Shown one piece after another: positions 53,898 through 62,592 of a DNA stretch of 64,000 bases. Below the pieces are notes generated by a model. That model searched no databases, had not been told where the DNA came from, and worked only from the letters and a program-made list of their open reading frames with translations. The position numbers and the translations under genes are program-made. The number at the start of each line of letters is the position of its first letter. Position 1 is the first letter of the stretch. The stretch comes from Martelella sp. AD-3 (GTDB lineage Bacteria > Pseudomonadota > Alphaproteobacteria > Rhizobiales > Rhizobiaceae): assembly GCF_001578105.1 (NCBI RefSeq), contig NZ_CP014275.1:3100001-3164000 (forward strand), written 5' to 3'.

Positions 53898-55433
53898 TCA
53901 TGCCGCCGTCTCCCCGCTCGTCCCTTTGCTGCGGTTGTGCACGATCTTTCTGTGCAGGCGCGAATAGCCGCGCCAAACATTCAGGGCAAGAAACAGCAGG
54001 CAGATCAGAAGCACGACGCCACTGATCGGGCGGTGCAGGAAGGTCATCGGGTCCCCGCGCGAAAGAAGCAGGCTGCGCCGCAGTTCCTCCTCCATCAGCG
54101 GACCGAGAATGAAACCCAGCAACATCGGCGCCGGCTCGAAACGAAGCAGCGACAGCGCGTAGCCCAGGGCACCGGCAGCGGCCAGGAGAAAAATATCGCC
54201 GGTATTGCTGTTGACGCTGTAGGCGCCGAGGATCATGAACACGACGATCGCCGGGAACAGAAGGCTTTGGGGAATGCGCAGCAAGGCGACCCACATGCCG
54301 ATGAGCGGCAGGTTGAGGATAACGAGCAGAACGTTGCCGGTAATAAAGCTGGCGATCAGTCCCCAGAACAGGGCGGGCTGTTCGGAGAGCATCAGCGGCC
54401 CCGGCTGGACACCGTTGATGATCAGCGCGCCGAGAACCAGCGCCATGACCGGGTCTCCGGGAATTCCGAGCGACAGGGTCGGGATGAATGCCGTCTGCAC
54501 TGCGGCGTTGTTGGCGGATTCCGGTCCTGACAATCCTTCGATGGCCCCGTGACCGAACCGTTCCGGCGTGCGTGAAACCTTCTTTTCCAGCGCGTAGGCC
54601 ATGAAGGAGGCGATCGTCGATCCGACGCCCGGCAGGGCGCCGAGAAAGCCGCCCAAGCCCGCGCCGCGCCCCATGGCCGGCAGCGACCGGCGCCAGTCCT
54701 GCTTCGTGGGCAGCATCGAGCGCAGCGAAACGCTTTGGACCTCCCGTCGCCCCTCTCGCCCGTGAACCCCGCCGATAATCTCGGCCAGGCCGAACACCCC
54801 CATCGCCAGCACGACAAGGCCAAAGCCTTCCATCAGCAGCGATATGCCAAAGCCGTAGCGAATGACGCCCGAGGTCACATCGGTGCCGATCGTGCCGAGC
54901 AACACGCCGAACGCCACCATGCACAGCCCCTTCAAAGCGCCGTTGATGGCCAGAGAACTGGCGGCCACCAGCCCGAGCAGCATGACCGCAAAATATTCCT
55001 GCGGCCCGAACATGAGGCCGAAGGACGAAATCACCGGCGTGAAGGCCGCGAGCAGAACGAGCCCCGACATCGCCCCGAAAAACGAGGCGATCGTGGTGAT
55101 GAACAGGGCGACGCCGGCCCGCCCCTGCTTTGTCATCGGGTGACCGTCGAGACAGCTGACGACGGAAGACGGGGTGCCGGGCAGGTTGAGAAGAATGGAT
55201 GCTGTCGAACCGCCATAGGCAGAGCCGTTATAAACGCCGGCGATCATCACGATGGCGTGCAGCGGCTCGAGATAGAAGGTCAGCGGCAGCAGAAGCGAGA
55301 TCGTGGTCAGGGCGCCGATGCCGGGCAAGACCCCGATGAGCGTTCCGAGGAAGACGCCGACAAAGCAGTAAAGCAGCCCTGTCAGGCTGAAGGCCATATG
55401 AAAGCCAAGCGACAGATTGGAAAAGAGTTCCAC
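53898..55433 (-). CDS. tctA: Tripartite tricarboxylate transporter, large permease TctA (second system)
   Basis: This 511-aa polytopic membrane protein has TctA motifs GVLPGIGALTTISLLLPLTF, SILLNLPGTPSSVVSCLDGHP, ALPGVGSTIASFMAYALEKK and GVQPGPLMLSEQP. I chose the GTG at 55433, one base after the tctB stop and five bases after GGAGG; an ATG at 55445 would overlap tctB. It forms an importer with the tctB next to it and the tctC at 57905. It is clearly different in sequence from the TctA at 15802. Confidence 0.95.
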   Translation of the reverse strand: MELFSNLSLGFHMAFSLTGLLYCFVGVFLGTLIGVLPGIGALTTISLLLPLTFYLEPLHAIVMIAGVYNGSAYGGSTASILLNLPGTPSSVVSCLDGHPMTKQGRAGVALFITTIASFFGAMSGLVLLAAFTPVISSFGLMFGPQEYFAVMLLGLVAASSLAINGALKGLCMVAFGVLLGTIGTDVTSGVIRYGFGISLLMEGFGLVVLAMGVFGLAEIIGGVHGREGRREVQSVSLRSMLPTKQDWRRSLPAMGRGAGLGGFLGALPGVGSTIASFMAYALEKKVSRTPERFGHGAIEGLSGPESANNAAVQTAFIPTLSLGIPGDPVMALVLGALIINGVQPGPLMLSEQPALFWGLIASFITGNVLLVILNLPLIGMWVALLRIPQSLLFPAIVVFMILGAYSVNSNTGDIFLLAAAGALGYALSLLRFEPAPMLLGFILGPLMEEELRRSLLLSRGDPMTFLHRPISGVVLLICLLFLALNVWRGYSRLHRKIVHNRSKGTSGETAA

Positions 55434-55434
55434 C

Positions 55435-55893
55435 TCAGCCTCCATTGATGAGGATCGCCGGCCAGAGCGGGAGATAGACGCCGAGCCCTCCGACGAAAAT
55501 GGCCATGCTGAAGAGCGTGATCGCAACACTTGCCAGGAGACGGCCAGCCAGGGTCAGGTTCCGGCTCATAAAGGTCAGCAGGAACAGGCACAGCAGCAAT
55601 GTGAGCACCAGGCCCGCCCGGTCCAGCATCAGGCCGAACAGCACCACGACGCCGAGGACCAGCGCGGGCGGGAACAGGGCAGGCTTCAGCCCCTCGCCGC
55701 CGCGGATGACCGCCTGTATCGCGATCGCCGCACCAAGCGCGGCCATCAGCCAGCCGACGATCACCGGAAAATAGCCGGGCCCCATTTGTCTGGCAGACCC
55801 GAAATCATAATGGCGGGCGTAAAGTGCGGCGAAGACGCCGATGCCCGCCATGAGAAGTCCGCCTATGAAATCAGCTTGATCCGGCCGCTGCAT
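55435..55893 (-). CDS. tctB: Tripartite tricarboxylate transporter, small permease TctB (second system)
   Basis: This 152-aa membrane protein has about four helices and the TctB hallmark SARQMGPGYFPVIVGWLMAALG. Two adjacent ATGs occur (55896 and 55893); the second has the better spacing from GGGAGGA. It follows the sulfatase gene and a palindromic repeat, and is tightly coupled to tctA. Confidence 0.9.
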   Translation of the reverse strand: MQRPDQADFIGGLLMAGIGVFAALYARHYDFGSARQMGPGYFPVIVGWLMAALGAAIAIQAVIRGGEGLKPALFPPALVLGVVVLFGLMLDRAGLVLTLLLCLFLLTFMSRNLTLAGRLLASVAITLFSMAIFVGGLGVYLPLWPAILINGG

Positions 55894-56016
55894 CATGTTC
55901 CTCCCGAGACATGTTCCACCACCCCCCTGGCACGGCTTGCCTTGCGACGCCTGCCAGCCTTCAAGCATCAGGCCGCCGGCCTGGCCGCCTGATGCTCCTC
56001 TTGTTCAACCGGTGCG

Positions 56017-56123
56017 CTAGCGCATCGGCCCGAAAATCGGGTCTGATTTTCGGAAAGCACGATGCGTCGATAAAATAGGTTAGAGCGTCCTTTGTGCGTC
56101 CGAATGGACGCACGGCGCTCTAG
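56017..56123 (-). repeat. Palindromic intergenic repeat, copy 3
   Basis: This is the third copy of the element at 12025-12130 and 17781-17887. It begins and ends with CTAG (CTAGCGC at one end, GCGCTCTAG at the other). The CTAG at 56120-56123 supplies the TAG stop of the sulfatase gene. It lies inside the transcription unit, between sulfatase and tctB, with the same orientation relative to the upstream gene as the other copies. Confidence 0.85.
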
Positions 56124-57706
56124 CCCGTGATCTCGGACTCCTCCGGGATATAACTGGCGAGCGGGAGCCTGGCCCTCGCCTTCGTGGGATCCTCGCCGTA
56201 AACCGGCCCGCCGCCGCGCACGAACCGCACATCGTCGTCCGGCCGGACCTTCCAGTTCCAGCTTACCGGCGCTCGTCGCGCCTTCGTGGCCGTGTGGATC
56301 AAACGTCGGCGCTCCTGGCTGAGCAGCACGCGCTGTGCGATGACCTCCGGATCATACCCGCCGTGCTCCGAAAGCGATAACAGACGGGCAAGGATGCCCT
56401 CGGCGTCCTTGTCGGCGCTGCGGTCGCACAGTTCCTCGGGGTCTTCCTCGATATTGAAGAGGAGATTGGCGAGGGTCCCGATCCGGATCAATTTCCAGGC
56501 GCCCTCCTTCACCATCCTGACCGGCGCCGGAGAGCCGCCGGCATTGAAGTCGGAGATCACCAGATCGGGCCAGTTCGCATCGGCGCCGCTCTGCAGGAAA
56601 CGGAGCAGGGAACGGCCGTCAAGGGTCTCCTCGCACGGCAGCGGATCTTCATGTTTGCCGCGGGCAAAATCGATGAATGTCGGCAGAAGGTCCACAAGCG
56701 ACACGTTCTGCCTGATCCGGCGCGGAGCAAAGCGTTCCGGCCATGACACAAACAACGGCACCCGCTCGGCATATTCGAACATGCACATCTTGAACCACAT
56801 GCCGCGTTCGCCCAGCATCTCGCCGTGATCCGAGGTGAAGACGATGACTGTGTCGTCGCCGAAGCCGGCGTCTTCAAGCGTGTCGAGCAGCCTTCCGATG
56901 CGCTCGTCGATCCAGGTGACCATGGCGTAATAGGCCCGCCTGGCGGCAATCACATTCTCCTCGGCAACGGGCATCTCATGGCGGCGATGATTGTAGTAGA
57001 GTTGCAGGCTCAACGGATCCATCCTGTCCGGGTCGATCGGCCCGACGCGCGGAAGATCGATCTCCGCGCCCTCATACATGTCCCAGTATGGTTGCGGCGC
57101 ATCGAAAGGCGGATGGGGATGGGTGTATGAAACGGTCAGGAAGAAGGGACGCTTGTCCTTCCGGTCACGCGCCTTGTCCCAGATATACTGCTCGGCCAGC
57201 AGTTGAACCTCTTCGTCATAATCGATCTGAAGATTGCGCTTGCATGGTCCGGCATCGAGAATGGGACGCATGCTCACGCCGGCAATGTTGGGCGCCGTCC
57301 TGGGCATTTTCGCATTGGCGGTCCAGCTGAAATCCGAGGGATAAATGTCCGTGGTCAGTCGATTTTCATAGCCATGCAGCTGGTCCGGGCCGATGAAATG
57401 CATCTTGCCGACAAGCGTCGTGTCATAGCCGAGATTGCCGAGAAAATGCGGAATGCAGGGGACATCGCAACCAAGTGGCGTGGCATTGTCCCAGGCCTCG
57501 ATCGCGGGCGCAAGGCGTCCCGACATCATCGAGGCGCGGCTCGGGCAGCATATGGGCGAGTTTGCGTAGGCCGCGTCGAAGACCACGCTGCGCTCGGCCA
57601 GGCGGGTCAGGTTCGGCGCCTTGACGACCTTGTGGCCGTATGTCGGCAGGATATCGGCCGTCAGTTCATCGACGACGATAAATAGGATATTCGGAGCTTC
57701 GCTCAT
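56120..57706 (-). CDS. Formylglycine-dependent sulfatase
   Basis: This 528-aa alkaline-phosphatase-superfamily sulfatase removes sulfate from sulfate esters. The N-terminal NILFIVVDELTAD gives metal Asp13. CCPSRASMMSGR (Cys53-Arg64) matches C-x-P-S-R, so Cys53 should be converted to formylglycine. IVFTSDHGEMLGERG gives further metal ligands. There is no signal peptide, so it should act in the cytoplasm on an imported sulfate ester. It lies between tctC and tctBA of the same transporter. No formylglycine-generating enzyme is encoded in the window. The substrate is unknown; a small sulfated polyol or sugar is plausible from context. Confidence 0.92.
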   Translation of the reverse strand: MSEAPNILFIVVDELTADILPTYGHKVVKAPNLTRLAERSVVFDAAYANSPICCPSRASMMSGRLAPAIEAWDNATPLGCDVPCIPHFLGNLGYDTTLVGKMHFIGPDQLHGYENRLTTDIYPSDFSWTANAKMPRTAPNIAGVSMRPILDAGPCKRNLQIDYDEEVQLLAEQYIWDKARDRKDKRPFFLTVSYTHPHPPFDAPQPYWDMYEGAEIDLPRVGPIDPDRMDPLSLQLYYNHRRHEMPVAEENVIAARRAYYAMVTWIDERIGRLLDTLEDAGFGDDTVIVFTSDHGEMLGERGMWFKMCMFEYAERVPLFVSWPERFAPRRIRQNVSLVDLLPTFIDFARGKHEDPLPCEETLDGRSLLRFLQSGADANWPDLVISDFNAGGSPAPVRMVKEGAWKLIRIGTLANLLFNIEEDPEELCDRSADKDAEGILARLLSLSEHGGYDPEVIAQRVLLSQERRRLIHTATKARRAPVSWNWKVRPDDDVRFVRGGGPVYGEDPTKARARLPLASYIPEESEITG

Positions 57707-57769
57707 GGTGTCACAACCTGTCTGAAACCGTGGATGGGGCCCGCCGCCGGATTTCGGCCGCAGGGTCTG

Positions 57770-57807
57770 GGATCATCAGGCGGATAAGACGAACCGCCTG
57801 ATGATCC
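57770..57807 (-). terminator. Perfect hairpin between tctC and sulfatase
   Basis: GGATCATCAGGCGG and its exact complement CCGCCTGATGATCC form a 14-bp stem with a 10-nt loop, 97 bp after the tctC stop codon. No T tract follows on the minus strand. It may stabilise the tctC message or cause partial termination, giving more binding protein than the downstream genes. The rest of the 57707-57904 gap shows nothing. Confidence 0.65.
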
Positions 57808-57904
57808 GGCTTTGCCCTTCGGCGTGTCCGGCAATCGGAGAACAGCGACCGTTCATCGGCCGACGCGCCCGGACGCGGATGACGATCGTCCGCCCGCGCG
57901 CGGG

Positions 57905-58882
57905 TTATTTGAGGCCTGCAGCCTTGATGATCGGCGCCCATTTTGTGGTTTCGGTCGCGATCATCTCACCGAAGCCCTCAGCCGTGGTCGGCCATATCGC
58001 CATGCCCTGCCGGGTAAGCGTGGCGACAACATTCTCATCGGTCAGGGCGATCTGGGCCGCGGCATTCAACCGCTCGACAATCTCCCCCGGCGTTCCGGCG
58101 GGAACGACCAGGCCGAAGAACGTCAATGCCTCGAAATCCTTCACGCCGGCCTCGGAGAAGGTCGGCACGCCCGGCGCGAACGCGGATTCCTTCATCTGAC
58201 CGATGGCCAGCCCGACGACCTCGCCGGCCTTCAGCGGCTCCACCTCGCTGGGCAGAATATTCATCATCAGCGGCACGTGACCGCCCATCAGCGCGGTCTG
58301 GGCCGGCGCGCCCCCGTTGAACGGAATATGGATCAGGTCGATACCCGCCTGCGCCTCGAGCAATTCGATGGCGAGATGACTGGGCGTTCCGATGCCGTAG
58401 GACGCGACCGGAATGACGCCCGGATCGGCCTTGGCAGCCTCGATCACCTCCCCGAGCGTCGTGAAACCGGACTCTTTCGAGGAGACAAGGATGACGGGAT
58501 TGGCGCTGAGCAGGGATACCGGCTCGAAATCGGCAATCGGGTCGTAACCGACATTATCCAGAATGATCGGATTGGTGATCAGATTGGCCGCCACCGCCAC
58601 AAGCACCGTATATCCGTCCGGCGCCGCTTCCGCGACGCTTTTCGCCGCGATGGTCGCGCCCCCGCCCGCCTTGTTGACGACGACGATGTTCTGGCCGACA
58701 TCCCTTGCCATCGCCTCCGCGATGACGCGAACGGCAACATCGGTCGCTCCGCCTGCCGCGTAGGGAACCACGAATGTGATCGGGCGGGTCGGATAGTCGC
58801 TCTGCGCCAGCGCGCCGCCTCCCGCCAAGGCCATAGCGGCCGCCGCGAGACAGCCCACAAGTTTGCTTGTCCATTTCAACAT
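57905..58882 (-). CDS. tctC: Tripartite tricarboxylate transporter substrate-binding protein TctC (second system)
   Basis: This 325-aa Bug-family periplasmic binding protein has a Sec signal ending at GGGALAQ (about 27). Bug motifs are VVPYAAGGATDVAVRVIAEA, VVNKAGGGATIAAKSVAEA and PDGYTVLVAV. The ATG at 58882 follows GGGAGGAAAACA. It is the first gene of the minus-strand sulfatase/transport island; an operator matching the one at 52590 lies about 110 bp upstream. Confidence 0.94.
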   Translation of the reverse strand: MLKWTSKLVGCLAAAAMALAGGGALAQSDYPTRPITFVVPYAAGGATDVAVRVIAEAMARDVGQNIVVVNKAGGGATIAAKSVAEAAPDGYTVLVAVAANLITNPIILDNVGYDPIADFEPVSLLSANPVILVSSKESGFTTLGEVIEAAKADPGVIPVASYGIGTPSHLAIELLEAQAGIDLIHIPFNGGAPAQTALMGGHVPLMMNILPSEVEPLKAGEVVGLAIGQMKESAFAPGVPTFSEAGVKDFEALTFFGLVVPAGTPGEIVERLNAAAQIALTDENVVATLTRQGMAIWPTTAEGFGEMIATETTKWAPIIKAAGLK

Positions 58883-58992
58883 TGTTTTCCTCCCTTTTTC
58901 AAACGCGTCAAGCCGGGTTCCCGTCAACGGAGACCCTGCCGCATGCTCGAAACCGGCAATCCGATTCCCCTCCAGAGCTATTATTACGGCCT

Positions 58993-59008
58993 AGACAATC
59001 GTTTGTTC
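58993..59008. promoter_or_regulatory. LacI-type operator upstream of tctC
   Basis: AGACAATCGTTTGTTC differs from the operator at 52590 only in the first two bases, and the identity continues into CAATG downstream. It overlaps a second palindrome, GTTCAATGTTGAAC (59005-59018). It is placed to control tctC, sulfatase and tctBA. From here to 59260 I see no gene. Confidence 0.75.
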
Positions 59009-59260
59009 AATGTTGAACACAGGCTTTTCCATTTGTCAAGCGCGAGGCTTGCCGGGCGAAGCTTCGGCCTGTCGCCGGTCGATCTCCACAACGCCGTCTC
59101 GCGCGGCGCGCCTTGCCGAAACCGCTGCGACGCAGACGTCGGCCTTCGCTGGCAAAGGCCGGACGGAAGGGCAAGAATGCCACAATGCCGCGATCATGTC
59201 AGAAAAAACACGCCTTGGATGCAATCATCGCTCGCGCGCGTTTTGTCGCGCCGAAGCCGC

Positions 59261-59977
59261 TCAGTCGGCCGCCTCGTTCTCCCAATAGGCGTTGGCAACG
59301 CCCGGCCATCTGACCATGCCGGCGACAAGCGTATCGATCTCGGCGTGGATGACGGCGGTGCGCACGAGCGTGGCGCCGATCTCGACCAGACCATCCTCGC
59401 GCTCCTCGATCTCGATGTCGCGCACCGGATAATGGGCGCGGTCGAGTTCCTCGAAGAGCCGGCGGCGCACGGCGGAGATCCTGTCCTCGCTGGTGACGAC
59501 GCGTACGACGAACATGGCCTCGCCGGCATTGGGGTTGAGCGGCAGGCGGTTTATCCGGTCGGCGACCGGATGGAGCAGGGTGTTGGCGGCAAGCACCACG
59601 ATCGTGACCAGCCCCGCTTCTGCCAGCATGTCGGCCCCCGCGCTGGCGCCGGCGGCGGCCGAGCACCAGAGCGTCGCGGCGGTATTGAGGCCGCGCACAT
59701 TATAGCCCTCCTTCATGATCACGCCGGCGCCGAGAAAGCCGATGCCGGAGACCACGTAGGAGATGACGCGAACCGCCTCGACATCTCCCGCCACCCGCTG
59801 GCCGAGATCGACGAAGGCCGCCGCGCCGATGGCGACCAGCGCATTGGTGCGCACGCCGGCGCTGCGCTGGCGATACTGCCGTTCCGCGCCGATCGCCGTG
59901 CCGCAGATGAAGCCGATGATCAGGCTGAGCGCGCTGTCGAGGATCGGAAAAAGCTGAAAGGTATTGAGGAAGTTCAT
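59261..59977 (-). CDS. mgtC: MgtC/SapB-family membrane protein
   Basis: This 238-aa protein has an N-terminal MgtC domain with about four to five helices (LIIGFICGTAIGAERQYRQRSAGVRTNALVAIG, split by the conserved GxxRQ) and SGIGFLGAGVIMKEG. A soluble ACT-like C-terminal domain follows (about 150-235), as in MgtC of Salmonella and Brucella. MgtC modulates the F1Fo ATP synthase and is needed under low magnesium. No Mg-sensing leader could be recognised in the short upstream region. Confidence 0.92.
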   Translation of the reverse strand: MNFLNTFQLFPILDSALSLIIGFICGTAIGAERQYRQRSAGVRTNALVAIGAAAFVDLGQRVAGDVEAVRVISYVVSGIGFLGAGVIMKEGYNVRGLNTAATLWCSAAAGASAGADMLAEAGLVTIVVLAANTLLHPVADRINRLPLNPNAGEAMFVVRVVTSEDRISAVRRRLFEELDRAHYPVRDIEIEEREDGLVEIGATLVRTAVIHAEIDTLVAGMVRWPGVANAYWENEAAD

Positions 59978-60085
59978 GCCGTGCTGGTCCCGCTTTCGTC
60001 CTGCCGGCGACTGTCAGGCAAGCTGCCTCCCCGGCGAAAGCGCTTTATTCAGTACGAATATGACATGCGCATTATGCCGCGGGTG

Positions 60086-60910
60086 CTAAAGCCAGAAGTC
60101 CGGAATGGTTTCGGAAAGCCTCGGACCGAGGCGAAGCGGCGCGATCTTCTCGGCGAGGCCGGTCCTGTCGGAAATGTCGACCCCGACGCCGCAGATGGTC
60201 GCCGGGCCGGTCGCCGCCTCGAAGCGGGACTTGTTCATCTTGGAGACAAACCGGGAAAGCGGCTCCTCCTTGTCCATGCCGAGCGAGGAATCGTAATCGC
60301 CGCACATGCCCGCATCCGACATATAGGCGGTTCCGCCGTTGAGGATCTGGCAGTCGGCGGTCGGCACATGGGTGTGGGTGCCGACGACGAGACTCGCGCG
60401 ACCATCGACGAAATGGCCGAAGGCCTGCTTCTCGCTGGTGGCTTCCGCGTGGAAATCGAAGACGATGGCGTCCACCTGGTCCTTGAGCTGGCAGGCGCCG
60501 AGAATGTCCTCGCCCGCTTTGAAGGGGTCATCAAGCTCGGGATGCATGAACACGCGGCCCATGATGTTGGCAACGAGCACGCGCGCGCCGTTGCGGGCGT
60601 AATGGATGCTCGAGCCCCTGCCCGGCGTGCCGGCCGGATAGTTCGCGGGTCTCAGGAACTGCTCGTGCCGGTCGGCGAAGATGATCGCGTCCTTCTGGTC
60701 CCAGACGTGGTTGCCGGTGGTGACCACATCGGCGCCGGCATTGATGGTTTCCTGGAAGATCGTCTCGGTGATGCCGAAGCCGCCGGCGGCATTCTCGCCG
60801 TTGACGATCACGAAATCGAGCCTCAGATCGCTGATGAGGCCCGGCAGGCGGTCCCACACCGCCTTGCGGCCCGTCTTGCCGACCATGTCCCCGAGAAAAA
60901 GCAAACGCAT
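60086..60910 (-). CDS. YmdB-like metallophosphoesterase (TIGR00282 family)
   Basis: This 274-aa phosphodiesterase has all family motifs: FLGDMVGKTGR (Asp8), VNGENAAGGFG, TTGNHVWDQ, DFHAEATSEKQ and VGTHTHVPTAD. YmdB of Bacillus hydrolyses 2',3'-cyclic and cAMP-type nucleotides and affects RNA turnover. The ATG at 60910 gives the conserved MRLLFLGD start; the upstream extension is not conserved. It lies next to 5-FCL, a common order in rhizobia. Confidence 0.93.
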   Translation of the reverse strand: MRLLFLGDMVGKTGRKAVWDRLPGLISDLRLDFVIVNGENAAGGFGITETIFQETINAGADVVTTGNHVWDQKDAIIFADRHEQFLRPANYPAGTPGRGSSIHYARNGARVLVANIMGRVFMHPELDDPFKAGEDILGACQLKDQVDAIVFDFHAEATSEKQAFGHFVDGRASLVVGTHTHVPTADCQILNGGTAYMSDAGMCGDYDSSLGMDKEEPLSRFVSKMNKSRFEAATGPATICGVGVDISDRTGLAEKIAPLRLGPRLSETIPDFWL

Positions 60911-61040
60911 GAAAAATCCAATCTGTCCCGTACGGCGCATGCCGGAACCCTCGGCGTTCCGGCACTCGTGCAGACAGGCTCTAACGCCCCAAGGCTTTCA
61001 TGCAAATGGTTTTTGTCGAAAACACGCCGGAAAGGACGGT

Positions 61041-61637
61041 TCAGTCCCGGTTTTCCGTCCGCCGGAAACCGCTTTCGGTGATGATCGCATCGAGCGGCAC
61101 ATCATGGGATTCGGCGGGAACAGCAGGAACTTCCTGAAGATCGAAGGCGATGCCGACGAGAAGCGGCCTTCTGCCGCGCCCGGCAAGGCGCGCAATCGCC
61201 CGGTCGTAATGGCCGGCGCCATAGCCGATGCGGTTGCCGGCCTCGTCAAAGACCGAAAGCGGCATCAGCAGGATATCGGGATCGACTTCGGCTGCCTGCT
61301 CGCCCGGCGCGCGGGTGCCGAAGCCGCCGGCAACGAGCGCCTCGCCCGAACGAAAGCTGCGAAAGACGATGGTCTCGCGGTCGATCACGGCGGGAAGCGC
61401 CAGCGCCGCGCCGGCCTTTTCCAGCAACGTCATGAGCAGGCCGACATCGACCTCGGAGCGGATGGGATGATAACCGGCGACGCGTTTTCCGGCAATCTCG
61501 GGAGCAAGCGCCTCGGCGCCATGGGTGGCGATCGCCAGGCTTTTCGCACGGCGCTCTTCCGCCGTCATCGCGTCCCGGCGCTTGAGGCTGCGATTGCGCA
61601 TGTCCGGCTTGCTGTCTGGCACGTCGTTCACACGCAT
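61041..61637 (-). CDS. ygfA: 5-formyltetrahydrofolate cyclo-ligase
   Basis: This 198-aa enzyme converts 5-formyl-THF to 5,10-methenyl-THF using ATP. It has the N-terminal RNRSLKRRDAMTAEERRAKS region, VDPDILLMPLSVFDEAGNRIGYGAGHYDR with the conserved GGGxYD-like loop (here GAGHYDR), and ALPAVIDRETIVFRSF. The start at 61637 follows GGCAGGAC. Its gene lies directly downstream of a 6S RNA gene, the conserved ssrS-ygfA arrangement. Confidence 0.93.
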   Translation of the reverse strand: MRVNDVPDSKPDMRNRSLKRRDAMTAEERRAKSLAIATHGAEALAPEIAGKRVAGYHPIRSEVDVGLLMTLLEKAGAALALPAVIDRETIVFRSFRSGEALVAGGFGTRAPGEQAAEVDPDILLMPLSVFDEAGNRIGYGAGHYDRAIARLAGRGRRPLLVGIAFDLQEVPAVPAESHDVPLDAIITESGFRRTENRD

Positions 61638-61654
61638 GTCCTGCCTGCGTCGCA

Positions 61655-61680
61655 TAAAAAAGTCGGTCCACGGCGACCGA
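61655..61680 (-). terminator. Intrinsic terminator of the 6S RNA gene
   Basis: On the minus strand TCGGTC and GACCGA pair around GCCGTG and are followed by CTTTTTT. It lies between 6S RNA and the 5-FCL start codon, so part of the transcripts should end here. Confidence 0.75.
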
Positions 61681-61822
61681 TGGAATCGGTTGGATCCTGG
61701 GCGCCTACAGAAGTAGGTGGGCGCCATATAACCAAGCCCACGAGCGAGGTCAGGGACAGCTCCCTTAGGATCGAGTAAGGCCCCGGGGATTCGTTGATTC
61801 CTGTCGAGAAGCGCAGACCGTA
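61681..61822 (-). ncRNA. ssrS: 6S RNA
   Basis: The position between zapA and 5-FCL is the conserved 6S RNA locus. On the minus strand a TATAAA-like -10 (about 61826-61833) precedes the 5' end. GGAATC near the 5' end pairs with GATTCC near the 3' end. An apical hairpin has AGGGA-GCTG-TCCCT, and a small conserved 3' hairpin has CCTAC-TTCT-GTAGG inside GGCGCC arms. The length of about 140 nt fits alphaproteobacterial 6S RNA, which binds the RNA polymerase holoenzyme. The ends are approximate. Confidence 0.85.
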
Positions 61823-61927
61823 ACCTTTATATAAGGCTCTGGCCTTCCGCCCGCCAGAGGGAAATGAAGTCGCAGCCATGATTTTTCCGAAATCGCCAGA
61901 AGCGTCTCCGGACCTCCGGAAAACCGG

Positions 61928-62293
61928 CTATTTGTCGGCGCCCGACACCTTCCTGGAAAGCGTCGAAAGCCGCTCGGCGAGATTTTCCAGAACGGCCGCC
62001 ACCTCATCGTCATGGGCCGCCCGCGCGTTGTCCGCGGACCCCGCCGTGGCCCGCAGTTCCTCAAGCTCGGCTGAATTGGCATCGACAAGGGCTTGCAGGT
62101 CGTGCAACTCGTCCATGATCATGATGCCCGCCATCACCGTCAGCCGCAGGTCGCCGATCTCGCCGAACTGGCCGCGCAGATTGCCGATATAGGAATCGAA
62201 CCGGGCGGCGAGATCGACCAGGTGGTCCTCCTGCCCCGCCTCGCAGGCCATTCGATAGGCCTTGCCATCAATATTGACGGTGACTTGCGCCAT
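61928..62293 (-). CDS. zapA: Cell division protein ZapA
   Basis: This 121-aa FtsZ-associated protein has the N-terminal ZapA domain VTVNIDGKAYRMACEAGQEDHLVDLAARFDSYI (here spread over residues 4-36) and a helical coiled-coil region DLRLTVMAGIMIMDELHDLQ onwards. It promotes Z-ring bundling. It follows the DUF4164 gene by 17 bp on the same strand and precedes 6S RNA. Confidence 0.93.
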   Translation of the reverse strand: MAQVTVNIDGKAYRMACEAGQEDHLVDLAARFDSYIGNLRGQFGEIGDLRLTVMAGIMIMDELHDLQALVDANSAELEELRATAGSADNARAAHDDEVAAVLENLAERLSTLSRKVSGADK

Positions 62294-62310
62294 CTCTTCC
62301 TCTTTCCGGC

Positions 62311-62592
62311 CTATCTTTCGTGGTCGAGAACGGAGCGGATCGTCTCCATCGCCGTGACCAGCCTGCGGGAGACTTCGCGGTTGACTTCCTCCAGCCGGTT
62401 TGCCCGAAACTGCGCCTGGTCCAGTTCGCGCGCAAGACCCGCGCGGTCCTCATGCACGATCCGCACCTCATTTTCGAGGTCTTCCCGGTTCTGGAGCTTT
62501 TCCGTACGGGCGTCGACGGCGCTCTCCAGGCCCGAAAGCGCCTTCTCAAGCGCTTCAAGCGCGTTTTGCAGCCGCCCTGTTTCCGCCACCAT
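62311..62592 (-). CDS. DUF4164 coiled-coil protein
   Basis: This 93-aa helical protein is dominated by heptad-like coiled coil (RLQNALEALEKALSGLESAV to ELDQAQFRANRLEEVNREV). DUF4164 is found next to zapA in rhizobia, and ZapB-like assistance at the division site is sometimes proposed from this context. The ATG at 62592 follows GAGGAAAGGC. The function is unproven. Confidence 0.88.
   Translation of the reverse strand: MVAETGRLQNALEALEKALSGLESAVDARTEKLQNREDLENEVRIVHEDRAGLARELDQAQFRANRLEEVNREVSRRLVTAMETIRSVLDHER

Noticed and set aside
57812..61081. 1089-codon open frame on the plus strand
   Set aside because: It runs antisense across tctC, mgtC and the YmdB-like gene and their promoters. All three minus-strand genes have clear motifs; the long frame reflects base composition.
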